From Datisca glomerata (Eukaryota; Streptophyta; Magnoliopsida; Cucurbitales; Datiscaceae): DNA of 64,000 nt. The DNA lies in contig QANY01013583.1 in assembly GCA_003255025.1 (NCBI GenBank), positions 1,109,194 through 1,173,193 on the forward strand. Reading direction: 5' to 3'. The notes under the pieces were generated by a model. It made no database searches. It saw only the letters and a list, made by a program, of their open reading frames with translations, and was not told the DNA's origin. Of the stretch, positions 24,375 to 36,305 are shown one piece after another (positions within the stretch are counted from its first letter, which is position 1; every line of letters starts with the position of its first letter). The position numbers and the translations under genes are program-made.

Positions 24375-24545
24375 AATTGCCCTCGGGTTCCCTTGTGATA
24401 GCATGGGAATCCGCGCCCAGGGTTTCCCCCATGGCGGCATAGAGAGCCACCCTCGAGGTTCCCCCCGGGTTGCACGGGGAGCCACCTCGGAGTTCCCCTA
24501 GGGTGGCATGGGAAGTCGCACGTGGGGTTCCCTCGGGGGGGGGGC
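24375..24545. repeat. GC-rich LTR minisatellite
   Basis: Units of about 37-40 bases built on 'ggttccccccagggtggcat' and 'ggggagccaccctcg' recur in the LTR. The same block occurs at 35360-35515 and 40105-40265 with different copy number and order. Open frames here are repeat artefacts. Confidence 0.8.
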
Positions 24546-25079
24546 ATAAAGGAGGCGCTTCTAAGACTTGTAAGGTGACTACATCCTTCAAAGAGATATT
24601 CCCATCTCGGTGTAGTGAACCTTATCCTAATCCTACGAGACTACAGCCCCCAGATTATTCCCAGGTGAGAAAAGACCTTCGAATGTTTGTCACTAAACTA
24701 AAAGATGAAATACCACATTTAATAGAAAATTTCATTCAATCGGATCGCCACATTTATAAACAGGAGCGTCCCTTACAGACTTTATTTTGTTAATATCATG
24801 CACCAATCAATGTTATTCCATGTAAGTGTCACATGGACCTATTTTTAGATGTCTCATATTCTCTTGGATACGTTAGTCTTAACGATGTGGCTCACTATTT
24901 AAATTAGCCCTATGTTCAAGGTTAAGGGTGAACAATCAAGCTTCAACATATTTTATGCGTCTTCCGCACTTGTTCGTGGGACATACGTCTTCCTTGTCTT
25001 CAATAACTACAGATATCAAATCATAGAAATTTGGACCTGCCATAATTTATGAGGAGATGCGTTTTGGGTGAAGACCCAA

Positions 25080-25300
25080 CGGTTTCATCGTAACTCAAAC
25101 GAGATGGAAGTGCCATGTTCGATGTACTTGTCAGCACCTCGTTCGAGGTGAGGTGTGTGACGATAAATCTAATGAGGCATGTGAGAACGCCTCATTCAGA
25201 GGTGTGTCACATTGCCTCCAATGAGGCGTTGTAGCTTTCCTCAAGTGAGGCATGATAGCGCCTCGAGCGAGGCGTTGCAGTTCACCTCGAATGAAGCTAG
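25080..25300. repeat. Hairpin minisatellite of the Tat LTR, copy 1
   Basis: Repeats of a 'cctcgaacgagg'-type core, in which cctcg pairs with cgagg, are separated by spacers such as 'cgtgtgagagtg'. Copy 1 is short and eroded. Homologous arrays are at 36025-36305, 40800-41235 and 46775-47010. Confidence 0.8.
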
Positions 25301-25323
25301 ACGTGCATGGGGGAGCTCTCGTT

Positions 25324-25333
25324 CTCTATAAAG
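25324..25333 (+). promoter_or_regulatory. + strand TATA box in front of the antisense PMD gene
   Basis: ctctataaag lies inside the LTR, about 100 bases before the first ATG of the antisense gene (25425). The same position in copy 2 reads ctataaat (41290-41297). Conservation in both copies and spacing to the ATG suggest that the LTR drives the antisense gene. This is inference; no transcript evidence is available. Confidence 0.5.
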
Positions 25334-25358
25334 TTAGTCGACCAGGTTGATTTTTTCA

Positions 25359-25392
25359 ATTTCTTTTTCTTCTCTCTCTCTCTTTTTATTCT
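25359..25392 (-). other. Polypurine tract of Tat copy 1
   Basis: A pyrimidine-rich run on the + strand (purine-rich on the minus strand) directly adjoins the inner edge of the 3' LTR, where plus-strand synthesis of an LTR retrotransposon is primed. The equivalent tract in copy 2 starts at 41323. Confidence 0.6.
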
Positions 25393-25424
25393 TTAAGCAT
25401 TTTTTTTATTTCACTTTGAAGCAA

Positions 25425-28400
25425 ATGGCCTTTAGAGAAATACTTACATTTTGTAAAATGCTCCCCGCCTGAATGTTCACTGAAACCTTGGGGAATTTCT
25501 GACATAACGGCAAAAAAAATAATTAATTCCATCGGTAAAAGTCCATAGGTGGTCGTGTCATCGTCGTCCGTGCTATTGATGGAAAATCAAATGGCCTAAA
25601 ATGTTGAAGTCCTCGAAGCGGACTCGATCCCATTGCTATGGCAAACCTGCGGTGACTTCCCTTCATCGCACATTACGTATGATGGTCACACCAAGCCCAC
25701 GACAGGTTGGCCTGAGTGGTGTGAGCACATTCTATCTAAACAGACATATATTAAAACTTTATGGAAGGTCGACATATATGAAGCTTTAAGGATTTATCCA
25801 CGTCTCAGCATCCGCATTTGTTCGCTCGTTATCGATACTCTGGTGATGTGTTGGAGTAGGCAATCTCACTCCTTTTTTGCTGCTTGGGGAGAGTTCACGC
25901 CTACTTTAGAAGATGTCCACATGCTTTTACGTCTCATTTTTTTTGTAACCACGACCCGTTTTAGAGTGCCTTAACCCTTAAGGAAGCGAAAATTCTCAAA
26001 TTGCTCGATGAAGGTTTATCACACTCTCATAAACCCGATGCACCTGGTGTCCCAACTAAGAAGTTAAATTTTAGTGGGTGGTTGTGTTATTTCTTCAAGG
26101 ACGTGGAGTCCTCCAAGAAAAATGTGACGTTGGGAATTAGAGAGGGCGCTAGATTCAAAAACGAAAGGCTCAAACTCCTCTCTTTCCTGACCATGTGGCT
26201 TTCTCTATACGTCTTCCAAGGTACATTTTCTCTCTCTTTCTTTATGCATTTAATTATAAAAAGTATACAAATATTTAACCATACTCGCCTCAGATTCCTC
26301 CGGAATGGTTCGACGAGCATACCGCCATCGAGTTCCTTTGGGATGCATAGTGAGACGACCGACCTTAAGTTTCTTAAGGTCGGTGCGTTGAGTAGATGGG
26401 CCTCAAAATTTTTTGTTGTGCCGTCTCTTCATTTATCTTTCCACTTTACAGGTCGGCCAGGTGATATGGTCAGTGCTCGAGTTTTCATAATGGCCATCAG
26501 CTTTGCTAAGGGTCGTCTTATCCCCTTAGCACCGATATTCTTGGGAAATTTATATCACATGTTGGATTGCCTCCACGGAGATCTTGAGAGGAATTTGGGA
26601 TGGTACAAGGTCAGCACCTATATTAATCTGTCATTCTTACAGATGTTCATCTGGTAGCCGTTCGCAATGTGTGACCATTCTTGGTCTCAGTTTGATATTG
26701 GTTATGTCGATCCTCCCCAAGCATGGGCGTGGTGCAGTAACAAACTTTCGAAGCGTCTACCTTTTTCCACTGATATTGACATCTTTGGGTACTTCCTAGC
26801 ACGATCATATACCTTATATTTGTACGGTTACGTTAAGGATGACCTATGGCCCTTTTTTGGGAAGCACATTGCCTTAGGCATATGTGGTTCTTCCCTTTAG
26901 CCGTCTGATACTGACGCGACTATGCTGGTTATCTTGACACCATCGACGCTCTCAGTAATGACTGAGCGTGCATGAGAGGTTGGGTTTAAAGAATTTTTGA
27001 GCACTTGTTACCACTACAACCGAGTGGCTTATTAATTTGGTTTTAATGAGTGTATTCCATCGGGGTGACGACCAAGTATCCAATTCAGAGAACCCTTTCA
27101 GTATTGGATGGTAAAGGCACGTACCTTTAGCAGCATTGCGTTGTTTTTCCGTGTTCCCCAATCCACCCGTAAGCCAAAGGCGATGACGTTAATGAAGAGA
27201 TATTGGGAGGCCTTGGCTGACTCGTGGCGGCGATAATTTCAATCTCCTCCTTTTGGTCTACCAGAGGAAAATATTTACAGAGGGGACCTGATGTTGCGGT
27301 CCATGAAACCACTTCCTAGCGGAGGAGTGAGCCAGATGGCCCCTACTGTACCCTAGATGAAAAGGAAGACTCTAGCAGTTGGTCACAAGACTTCCATCGA
27401 AACGTCCGAGATAGGTGATTCTGATCCTAACTGGGTTGATTCTACAGCCAACCCTCATACATCCTCCTTAACGCCAACAGCTAACCCTAGGCTCAAATCC
27501 ACACCGACACACTAACGCCCTAGAGTAGTGATGAGGGATGTCCCGGTAGAGAGGGATGTCGATGCTTCTACTCCTGGAGACTTGGAGCCACCTTGACGTG
27601 AATTCTGAGGTGACATCGTTAGTTTTGACGATGAACCTCCGGTAAGTAACATTTTTTTTTCTTTTCATCAGGCTACCTATTTGCATTCTTATTTCATGTT
27701 AGCTAACAAATGTACTTTACAGGCGGCATTTAGCTCCTCCAGGGAGGTCAGTGAGGCCTATGAAATGCTTTTGCAACAGCAGACTGGAGGCGTTTGCAAG
27801 ACATCTGTAACACTAATCTCTTTATCTTTGTTTTTTATTATTATTCTGAGTCAATCTTGTCATATATTTTTTAACATCATGAGTCAGAAATGGTTGAGAA
27901 CTCTCGAGCTTCGGACGTTGCTAGGGGATCTGATCCTGCCCTTGCAGATGTTTTGTCAGCAATTCACGAGGTGGAAGTTATTCGCAACGTATTTTCCCAA
28001 TTCAGTCTTTATATACAGTTTCACTTTAACTCCCCCCCCCCCCCNNNNCCCCCCCCCCCCCCCGTTTTGACACTTGTTGCTTTACTCTTTCAGAACCTTG
28101 TCTTACCTATTTCGCCTACATTTGGGCCAATGCTCATTGACAGGACCATGGGTGTGGACAATGAAGCGAATCCTTCGGTGAATGTCACCCTCAACTTCAA
28201 TGTTCCACTGGCCCCATAGACACGCCCTCCAAGTCCCGAAGCTCGCACAAAGGTAAACGTACATTCATTTGTTGTCTTTGTGAGTTGCGCCTTATTATTC
28301 CTGACTTTCTTCTTCTTTTCAACAGGGTTCCCTCGACGTCTTTGCGAATATCCTTGAGTTTTCATCCCCCAATCTACGGCGTGAATCCATGGGTGAACGC

Positions 28401-29240
28401 TCAGTTGGTCTTGATATTCCCTTCAAAGATCTGCATGACATTGGGATTGACCTCACCCTTGGGGCAACATACTTTAACATTTTTTTTACCTTTCACTTGG
28501 GCATGATCCATGCCGCAAGGTGAGCCTTTTGTACGTCTAGTGATGGAAGAAAATGCCTGGGGTTGAGAGGGAGGCCCGTTGGAAGTCTTCTCAGGATGCT
28601 CATAGCACTGCAGAGGACCGTACCAGTGTAGTATCTACTATCGAGGTCGGATCAGATGGAGATACCTCAGTCGCCAATAGTGGCTAATACTCTTCTTTTG
28701 ATCTGGATTCTTTTACCCTACCACTATCTGGGGTAATATGGGAGTTTCACGGATTAATTATTGACAACCTCCTACTCCCGTAGAAGGCGGAGCAGTCGCA
28801 CCCTCATATCAGTTTTAGCTGCAAGAAAGGAATGCCCGGGATCCATCGGGTATCTCTTGAGATGTTGGCTTAGATTCTCTTCATCATAGATCATCATCTC
28901 ATAAGGACACAGATCCCCAGGCTCTTGATTTCTTGTTGGGTAATTGGCATGATCTCCCCCTATAGAACTGAACTTAGACTGGCTTCATCCTCACATTCAC
29001 ACATGTAGAAGGCTTTAGAGATGTCATCTCAAAATCAATCAGATAGAAGCTTTTGAGTACAAATGGTGGAGAGTGAAGCAATTATAGTTAGAGCAGAAGC
29101 GGAGATGAATGACGTTACAGTCAAGATAGGTAAGCATCGCGTCACGCTGAAGCGTTAGCCTAACATCTCGGGCAAATTTGCTCCAAATTTGTTTCCCCAG
29201 CCATAGCTTTGTATTGCCTTTTCTTGTATTCTTGTTCACC
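25425..29240 (+). pseudogene. Antisense plant-mobile-domain (PMD) gene in Tat copy 1
   Basis: Starts at ATG 25425 (MAFREILTF). A PMD (aminotransferase-like, PF10536-type) region is readable at about 25610-26360, with WQTCGDFPSSHI, GWPEWCEHIL, PRLSIRICSLVIDTLVMCW and FAAWGEFTPTLEDVHMLL. LNFSGWLCYFFKDVESS follows in another frame. Later blocks (26660-27230, with FDIGYVDPPQAW and YWMVKARTF) and an acidic, Pro/Ser-rich C-terminal part continue to about 29160. Intron-like gaps are present. PMD proteins occur both as host MAIN/MAIL1 silencing factors and inside plant transposons. Here the gene runs opposite to gag-pol between integrase and the 3' LTR. Several frameshifts and an N-run mean this copy cannot encode a full protein as shown. 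Confidence 0.75.
28032..28063. other. Poly-C run with four undetermined bases
   Basis: A C homopolymer is interrupted by nnnn at 28045-28048. It is most likely a sequencing or assembly failure over a long C-tract. The true length is unknown, so the frame of the antisense gene across it is unreliable. Confidence 0.95.
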
Positions 29241-29479
29241 TGTAAGATATTAATACAAAAGCAAGTTATTATTTTATTTCACAGTGCAATTACTCATACT
29301 TAGCACAATCATTATCGAATAAAAGAGTTTCTAAATTAAATCAGTACATGCTGGCCACATTCAGCTAAATAAGTGATAATTGAGACAATTCTCATAACAT
29401 GACGACCAAATTCCAGATTTGTAATTGTGTGTCTTTCAACAATGAGTGAAGAACATGACACCACTTTGCTTGTGAGTGC

Positions 29480-31300
29480 AGTGCTGTTATCTGATATTAT
29501 CCTCCTGGAATGTTAGAATCTACAAATTATGTTCTCTTTGATGAAGTTGTAGACTTTTTCACCCGTTCATTTCTTCAATGCAACTACCTCTACCCACTTG
29601 ATGAAGCAATCTATAGCAGCTAGGATCCAAATGTTCCCATTGGATGCAGGTGAGATTGGGCTTATAAAATCCATCGCCCAAGTATGAAATAACCAATATA
29701 CCTCCACCGGGTGGAAGGGCACAGAAGGTGTGTGTATGGCGTTCCCTAACACTTGGCATGCATAACACTTTCTTGAGATCTCCATCGAATCCACCTCCAT
29801 GGTTGGCCAGTAATACCCCATTCATAGCAATTCCTCATACAAACATTTTCCACCCTGATGCTATCCGCAGGCGCCTCTATGTACCTCTTTCATGATCGAT
29901 TATCTATCCCCCTTTACAATATTTCTCCCCTCAAAAGAAAGAAGCGTGAGCTCATTCTTTTGATATTAATGGCGTCCGCAGGGTCCATGGGTAACACTCC
30001 ATCTGCCAGGTAGGCGACGTAGGGTTGCCTCCAAGCGATGACAACTTCTATTAGGTTTACTTCTTTCGGGTTTGGCAGGAGTTGACACTTCATACGGTTC
30101 TTTTGGAGTGTAAGGGATTTTTCATCCATGTTCGGCCAATAGTACCCCATCCTTTGCAGGCGTCTATGTAACAGTGGCCCATCCATGGAGCAGATGTCTT
30201 TGTAAAGGCGTTGGAGTCGCCTTTTTCCTTCCTCAACACTTATGCACCTGGCAAGGACCTAATCCGTTCCCTGATAGAACTGTACTCCTTTCAACTGCAA
30301 AAGTTTTTTAAGTCTCGTTCTACCATTATGTTAACATCATTTAGCCATCTTCGAACACTATCTCTCCAATCTTGATACACAACTGCGAGAGATAATCAGA
30401 AACAGTAAAGCCAGTCTAGAAAGTCACTTCGATAATGAGGATAGGGTTTGAGACCAGACGTTTGGAGGCAAGCGTAGCCAACGCATCTGTATGACAATTC
30501 TAGGACAAAGGCGTGTGTGCAAAGACTAACTTTTTGAATGCGTCAGTCAGCCTTTGGACTTCTTTCTTCTTTGTGTGAGGGTGGGTTCCTTAACGGCAAA
30601 CTCCCCATTAACCTGGTAATTATCAAATTGGAATCCCCCTCCACCTTGAGTGATGTTGCCCTTTTTTCCTTTACATACTTTAGACCAAGCACCAATGCCT
30701 CATATTCAGCTTCATTATTTGTGCAAGGGAATGTCAACTTGTACGCCATTGGAACATCTTGCCCATAGGGTTTTCTTGTACGAGCCTCGCTCCACCTCTA
30801 TTATGCGTTGATGATCCATCGAAGGTGAACCCTCAAACTGCATCTACATAAAATTTTACTTGTAGAACTCCGCTGGGATGGTTTCATCCAAAGGCTCGTA
30901 CTCTCCATTCAGGAATTGTGCTAACAGATCCACAAGAGCTTGGCACTTATGCGCTTTCAGCAACATCGTCGTGATATTAAATTCGCTCAACAACATCGTC
31001 CACCTAGTGGGTCTCCCATTCAAGGCTGGCATGGATAAAAGAAATAGAATCGGGTTAGACTTGGTCATCAGATGGACTTTAATACCATGCACATAGGCCA
31101 CAGCTTCTGAGTGACGAAGATAAGTGTTAAACAATACTTCTTAAAGGGCATGTATTTGAACTCTGCATCGCGCAAATGCCTACTCAAGTAGTAAACTGAT
31201 AACTCTACCCCTTCCTGCTCCTGAGCCAATAATACTTAAATGGGCTTAGCCGCAGACGTAATGTACAAAATAAGTGGCAGATCTCCCCGGGGAAGTACCA
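29480..31300 (-). pseudogene. Tat copy 1: RNase H and integrase, C-terminally truncated
   Basis: Reading down the minus strand: RNase H-region sequence (31134-30856), a Tat-type RNase H segment with PCTNNEAEYEALVLGL (30749-30543), then the integrase zinc-binding region, in which DGPLLHRRLQRMGYYWP (about 30186-30130) is readable. The start of the catalytic core follows (about 29821-29559; the WILAAIDCFIKWVEVV stretch). Homology to copy 2 stops at about 29480, so the rest of the catalytic core and the C-terminal domain are deleted. Integrase would insert the cDNA; this one cannot. Confidence 0.8.
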
Positions 31301-31315
31301 TGGTTGCGGATGTGA

Positions 31316-32060
31316 CTAGGACATCGTTGATCTGCTGGAAACACCTATGCTACTCTGATGCCCATCGAGCTGACAACCATGTTTCAAAAGCGGTTGTAGC
31401 ATACTGACTGACTCTACCAAGGCAAGGATAAAACGCCATACATATAAAACTTTTCCTAAGAAAATTTTGATCTCCTTCACTGTTCGTGGCGGTGGCATTT
31501 CCCTAATGGCTCGCACTTTTGACTGGTCAATGTATATACCGCGTTGATGCACAAATAACCCAAAAAACTTGCCATAAGGTACCCCAAAGTCGCACTTTAT
31601 TGGATTCATCTTGAGCTTGTACGCTCTACATATTTCAAAGACTCTCCTAAGGTGTTTGAGATGCAAGCCCGCCACCTTAGACTTTACAACCAAATTGTCT
31701 ACATAGTCTTCAAAAAAGTCATATTGTGAAAGATTACCGTCATATTCCTTTGGTAGGTAGCCCTGATGTTTTTTAATCCGAACGACATCACAACATAGTA
31801 AATGTTTCCGAAAGGAGTCCTAAAAGCAGTCTTCTTATCGTCTCCCGGAGCCATCCTGATTCTGTTGTACCCATTGAACCCATCCATGAACGAGAAAATC
31901 ACATGTTGAAATGTGGCATCTACTAAGCAATCTACATTGGGCAATGGAAAATCATCTTTTGGGCATGCCTTGTTCAAGTCTCTTAAATCAACACAACACT
32001 GTATCTAACCAATCTTCTTATTCACCGGTACAATATTGGCCATCTAGGTGGGGTGCTCTA
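31316..32060 (-). pseudogene. Tat copy 1: reverse transcriptase
   Basis: Readable RT blocks on the minus strand are a KACPKDDFPLPN stretch (about 31974-31936), FSFMDGFNGYNRIRMAPGD (about 31893-31837) and YYVVMSFGLKN (about 31803-31770). The catalytic box is YVDN instead of the expected YVDD (about 31704-31693), and the thumb region continues to 31316. Frame shifts occur around the catalytic box. It would copy genomic RNA into cDNA if intact. Copy 2 shows the same Asn. Confidence 0.85.
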
Positions 32061-32253
32061 TCGACCTTATGAACTTGGGCTCCATAAGCTTAACGATTTC
32101 AGATTTTATCTGCAACTCTACTTCGGGCCGAAAGTGCCGAGGCAGCTGCTTGACAGGGTTGCACGTCATGGAAACCCCTAGCTTTTGTGTCACCAGGGTG
32201 AGATCCAGCCCCAACATCTCCATGTATGACCACAGAAAAATGTCTTGAAATTC

Positions 32254-33456
32254 TCAAAGTAGGGTCAGTAGGCTCTCTCTTTGATCTTCAGATTGACCAT
32301 TTTCCAGGAAAACGGGTCTCCGTCCTGCTTCCTGGTTGAGGAAAGCTTCCTCTAACTCCTGTGGTGTTGATGACGGTATTGGTTTCAAAGGTTCTTCCAG
32401 CACTTCGCAGTTCATCGTGTAGGACCCATTGGTCAGCCCTTGTTGTTTCATGATACCTCTTCCGACATTATTTCCTCTATCATGTCGTCGGGGGGATCAA
32501 AGTGTTCCCCTGATCCTACGCACCATTACAATCGGAAAGCCCTTTTGTTGTTCGGCAGTGTCACCCAAGTGACTACTTCTCTGCCCTTTGTCATCTTAGC
32601 CTTGCCCCGTTTGTCTTTCCACTTCGGTAAAGTGATATTCGTGATCCTTTTCGGGGCCGCCGTTCTAACAGAAGTAATATCATCAAACAATGTGGCCTCA
32701 ACCAGATGGGCTTCAATTTCATCAAACGACGCTTTCTGGCCGTAATGGTAATATCCTTCCCTTTCCACCTGGACTTGATGCATTGATGTAGTGTTGAGGG
32801 GACACACTCATGATTGTGGATCCAAAGCCTTCCCAAAAAAATGTGATAGATGGTTGAATACTCGATGACATGTAAACAATTCATAGTGCGGATTGGTCCT
32901 ACCTGCACCTCAACATTTACATACCCCAACGGTGTAATGGGTGATGATGAGAAATCTGTAATGATAATCTGCTGCCTGACTAGTCTCTTTTCAGGTACAT
33001 TTACAACCTAAAAAGTGGCGAGTGATATTACGTTGACCCAGACCCATTATCAATGAACGCCCTCCTAACTTGCATCCCATTGACCAATGCCTCGACATAC
33101 AGCGGGCGATTATGCCCTACTCTCCTAACCATACATTTTGCATGGGTAAAAGTGATGGCACATTCTTCGGTCCTTCTCATCCCTCCTAAGGGCCGCTGAG
33201 AAACGTAACATTGTGCTTTGGCCTTGCTCTGCTCAGAGACGTTCACCAATGTCTGTTGGTCTAGTTCCAACATGTCGATAAAGTTCTCACAAACTCTCGT
33301 TTGCAGCAACAATTCTATGAAGGCGGTATCTGTCTCCATGCGCATTCCTTCATATTCTTCATTCTCATCCACCACGGTCCCTCGTGATGAAGAATGACGT
33401 CCAATCACAGTGATCATATTTGCATTAGCATGCAGTGGGAACGATTGGTTCACCAT
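32254..33456 (-). pseudogene. Tat copy 1: aspartic protease and linker
   Basis: A charged linker (33456-33150) leads to a retropepsin-like site reading FIDNGSGST (about 33056-33028), where DTGSS-like is usual. A second half with a YHIFLGRLWIHNHECVPS stretch (about 32848-32792) follows in other frames, then the linker toward RT (32530-32254). Conserved order and motifs support protease. The active-site neighbourhood is altered and frames are broken. Confidence 0.65.
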
Positions 33457-33989
33457 GGCATATGTATCTTATGTAATGATTTCTCCCTTCTTGAGTTTAT
33501 CGTGAAAATTTGCCTCAAAGTCCTACAGTCCTTTGTTGCATGGGAGGTGTCCCTGTGGAAGCTATAATAACGAGTCGACTCTCTTTCCATCCTGGTTGGT
33601 AACTTGTCCACCCAGGGCCTTCATACGACCTTATCCTTGACCCAAATGTCTAATAGTGCCTCTACTTTGTCTATGAGGAAGGGGAAAGGCCACAGAATGT
33701 CCCTCTCACTCCTGTTCTGTTATCACCCCGCCCATAAGGCTGCGCCATTGCTACTTGGGGTGCGTATCTCACAGATGTCCATGCACGCACCCACACTCTC
33801 CTTGTTTTGTGGCCTTCAGCTTGGGCACCAAAGTGTCGACACGTGAGAAACAACGTTGAGTCAAGAGACTGTGGTATTGTCCAAGTTCTCAAGATGTGCC
33901 GTGTACTAATTAAGCATCCCACATATGCACATCTTTACGAGCACCTCATCCTTCCATTCCTCAAGATAGTCGAGCGCCTTGTCCTTGAA

Positions 33990-34923
33990 TCATATTACAA
34001 AAGTCATTAGAATCTCGTCCTTTCTCTGAGGCTCGCGCCTCAACTCCAAAATGCTCATTTTTTCTTCAGACACGAAAAACTTGGTCATGAAGGTCGAGAC
34101 CATGTGCGGCCAACTCAAGATCGATCTTAGTGCCAAGTTGGTGTACCATCTGTACACCCGTTCAATAAGTGACTTCGAGAACTCTCTTAGCCTCATGGTC
34201 TCGCCACATCCATCTGGGCTCAAGTCATCAATAAAATGCACAATGTGCTTTCTTGTACATCCTCCCTTCCCATTATACTTGTGAAACTTCAGAGGCACAT
34301 AATCAGATAGGTATGGCCTCATAGCCAACTCACATGGGTAAGGGGGCGAAAGTCCACTATCGTATTGCTTAGAGAGGCCCTGACGCGCTCCATCTCTAAC
34401 ATCTTTTAAAGTATCTCTTTGGTAACGAAAGAACACGTGTCAGGGCCATCGACTGGGACGTCATGTGTTGGCATGGTACGTGCAAAGACTGCAGAGAATG
34501 TTGTTGGTGGAATGATAACATTGGTGGGTTTGATCGAGTGACCCACATTTGGATCACTGTTTGTCGTTCCCGACTTAGATGAGCCCCCAAGATTTATAAC
34601 TGGAATCTGTCTATCGGCGTCAGCCTGGTTCGCCACGTGGGGAGGGACGATATGAATGACAGGTAGTGGTGGATGATGGTCCTGGGCACCCGCGAGGAGA
34701 GTGGTCAGCGTACTCAGAAGGGTATGAGTCTTAGCATTAGAGGCCTGAAGCTCTCTAATGGCGTTAGTTTGCTCAGTCGTCATCATTGTAGCAGTTGTAA
34801 CGGTGACGAGGTTGATTCTCTCCCTAAAAGTACCATCTTCCATGTCATGGTTCTCAATAGTTAGGTTAACTTCCCTCTTTCCAAATGAGAAGAAGCCCTC
34901 ATGATTCGACTACGTCCAGCCAT
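33990..34923 (-). pseudogene. Tat copy 1: gag
   Basis: The first ATG is at 34923-34921, 35 bases inside the primer site. A frame shift follows at about 34865, and the main frame resumes at 34843. A Pro/Ser/Thr-rich N-terminal part (34843-34406) precedes the conserved gag core, with DYVPLKFHKYNGKGG (about 34300-34258) and VYRWYTNLALRSILSW (about 34155-34110), then MTKFF. It matches the retrotransposon gag family by motif order. Gag would form the virus-like particle. Copy 2 has lost this gene entirely. Confidence 0.8.
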
Positions 34924-34957
34924 ACTCGAAGAAAGAAGAAGATAATGGACATATCAC

Positions 34958-34975
34958 TCCCTAATGGAGTCGCCA
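34958..34975 (-). other. Primer-binding site, tRNA-Arg type
   Basis: The minus strand reads TGGCGACTCCATTAGGGA, starting three bases (ttt) after the LTR end. TGGCGACTC... sites are typical of Tat/Ogre Gypsy elements, which prime on tRNA-Arg. It fixes the inner boundary of the 5' LTR at 34979. Confidence 0.8.
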
Positions 34976-34978
34976 AAA

Positions 34979-36304
34979 TATTTTAGGGGTTTAGGGTGAT
35001 CTGTGTATGAGTGATCTAGTCTATGCCCAGTATTCTTGGGAACGTGGGAGTTTGTTGTCGGATGGTGAAGGACAAGTACCTTAGGCAGCTGTCAAAAGGT
35101 GACAAATGCTTTTGAAACTTTAATGCAGGTGAGAACTTCGAGGAGGGAATATTCTCAAGGTTTAATGTCTAGGGGTTGATGAGAACTGATTGCCCCCATA
35201 ATGGTGCTACCCCTTTATATAGATGGGGTCGAGTGAGGACCACACACATGTTCCTTTCAACCGCATACAAATCGCATGTTCACTCTTAAAATGTGGTCAC
35301 ACACTAAAAACGTGGCACCATGCCAAAAATATGCTACATCCTTAAAACGACATAGCATAGGAAACTGCGCCCGGGGTTCTCTTATGACAACATGGGAAGC
35401 TGCACCTAGGGTTTCCCTTGTGGCCGCATAGAGAGCCACCCTCGAGGTTCCCCCCTGGTGGCACGAAGAGCCACCCTAGGGGTTCCCCCCGGGGTGGCAT
35501 GGGGAGCCACTTCGAAGACTTGTTTGGCGGCTACATCCTTCAAGGAGATCTTTCCATTTCAGTGTAGCGAACCTTGTCCTAATTCTACTAGACCACAACC
35601 CACAGATTGTTCCTAGGTGAGAAAAGACCTTCGAATCTTTGTCACTAAACTCAAAGACAAAGTACCTCATTTAATACAAAATTTCATATAATGGGATCAC
35701 CACTTTTATAAAACAGGAGAATCCATTATAGACATTATTTTGTTAATATCACACACCAATCAACGTTATTCCACGTAAGCGCCACATAGACCTGTCTTTA
35801 AACGTCTCGTGTTCTCATTGATACGTTAGTCTTAACGATGTGGCTCGCTATTTACATTAGCCCCTTGTTCAAGGTTGAGGGCACATGAATCAAGCTTGAA
35901 CATATTTTATATGTGTTTTGCACTTGTTGGTGGGACAGACGTCTTCCTTGTTTTCGACAACTACGTATATCAAATCATATAAATTTGGACCTGTCATAAT
36001 TTACGAGGAGTTGTGATTTGGGTTTCATCGTAACTCGAACGAGATGGAAAAGCCTCGTTTGATGTGCTTCTCGATACCTCATTAGAGGGGAGGTGTGTGA
36101 GGACACCTCTATTGAGGCGTGTGAGAACGTCGCGTTTAGAGGTGTGTCACATAACCTCGAACGAGGCACTTGATAACTCCTTGAATAAGGCGTGCGAGAG
36201 TGCCTCGGATGAGGCGTTGTAGTTCGCCTTGAACGAAGTGTGACAACATCTCAAACGTGGCAGTGCAGTTCACCTCGAACGAAGCGCTGCATCTTGCCTC
36301 GAAC
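34979..36304 (-). repeat. 5' LTR of Tat copy 1, truncated in its minisatellite
   Basis: Aligns with 23986-25358 from the inner end (34979) through the TATA box (35211-35222) and the GC-rich minisatellite (35360-35515) into the cctcg/cgagg hairpin array (36025-36304). There it stops and LINE sequence begins. The outermost part, with the + strand TATA and the terminal TG, is missing. Confidence 0.8.
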
Positions 36305-36305
36305 A

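Larger units (their letters stand above)
23986..25358 (-). repeat. 3' LTR of Tat copy 1
   Basis: On the minus strand it runs from TGAAAAAATC (25358) to CGAAACA (23986), a TG...CA pair, 1373 bp. It contains a GC-rich minisatellite (about 24375-24545), a minus-strand TATA box (24224-24236), and a second minisatellite of cctcg/cgagg hairpins (about 25080-25300). A + strand TATA lies at 25324-25333. It aligns by eye with 34979-36304 and 39714-41322. Confidence 0.8.
23986..36304 (-). mobile_element. Tat/Ogre-lineage Ty3/Gypsy retrotransposon, copy 1
   Basis: Minus-strand order is: truncated 5' LTR (34979-36304), tRNA-Arg-type primer site (34958-34975), gag, protease, RT, RNase H, integrase (to about 29480), an antisense gene (25425-29240), polypurine tract, and 3' LTR (23986-25358). 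The primer site, second RNase H-like segment and antisense gene fit the Tat/Ogre group. The element lacks the outer end of the 5' LTR and the C-terminal half of integrase, and has many stops. Its left flank is the tail segment. Its right flank is LINE sequence, which is a duplication junction rather than a target-site duplication. Confidence 0.85.

Noticed and set aside
24275..24793. Pro/Gly-rich open frames on both strands at the GC-rich minisatellite
   Set aside because: Repeat artefacts without conserved domains; they differ between LTR copies.
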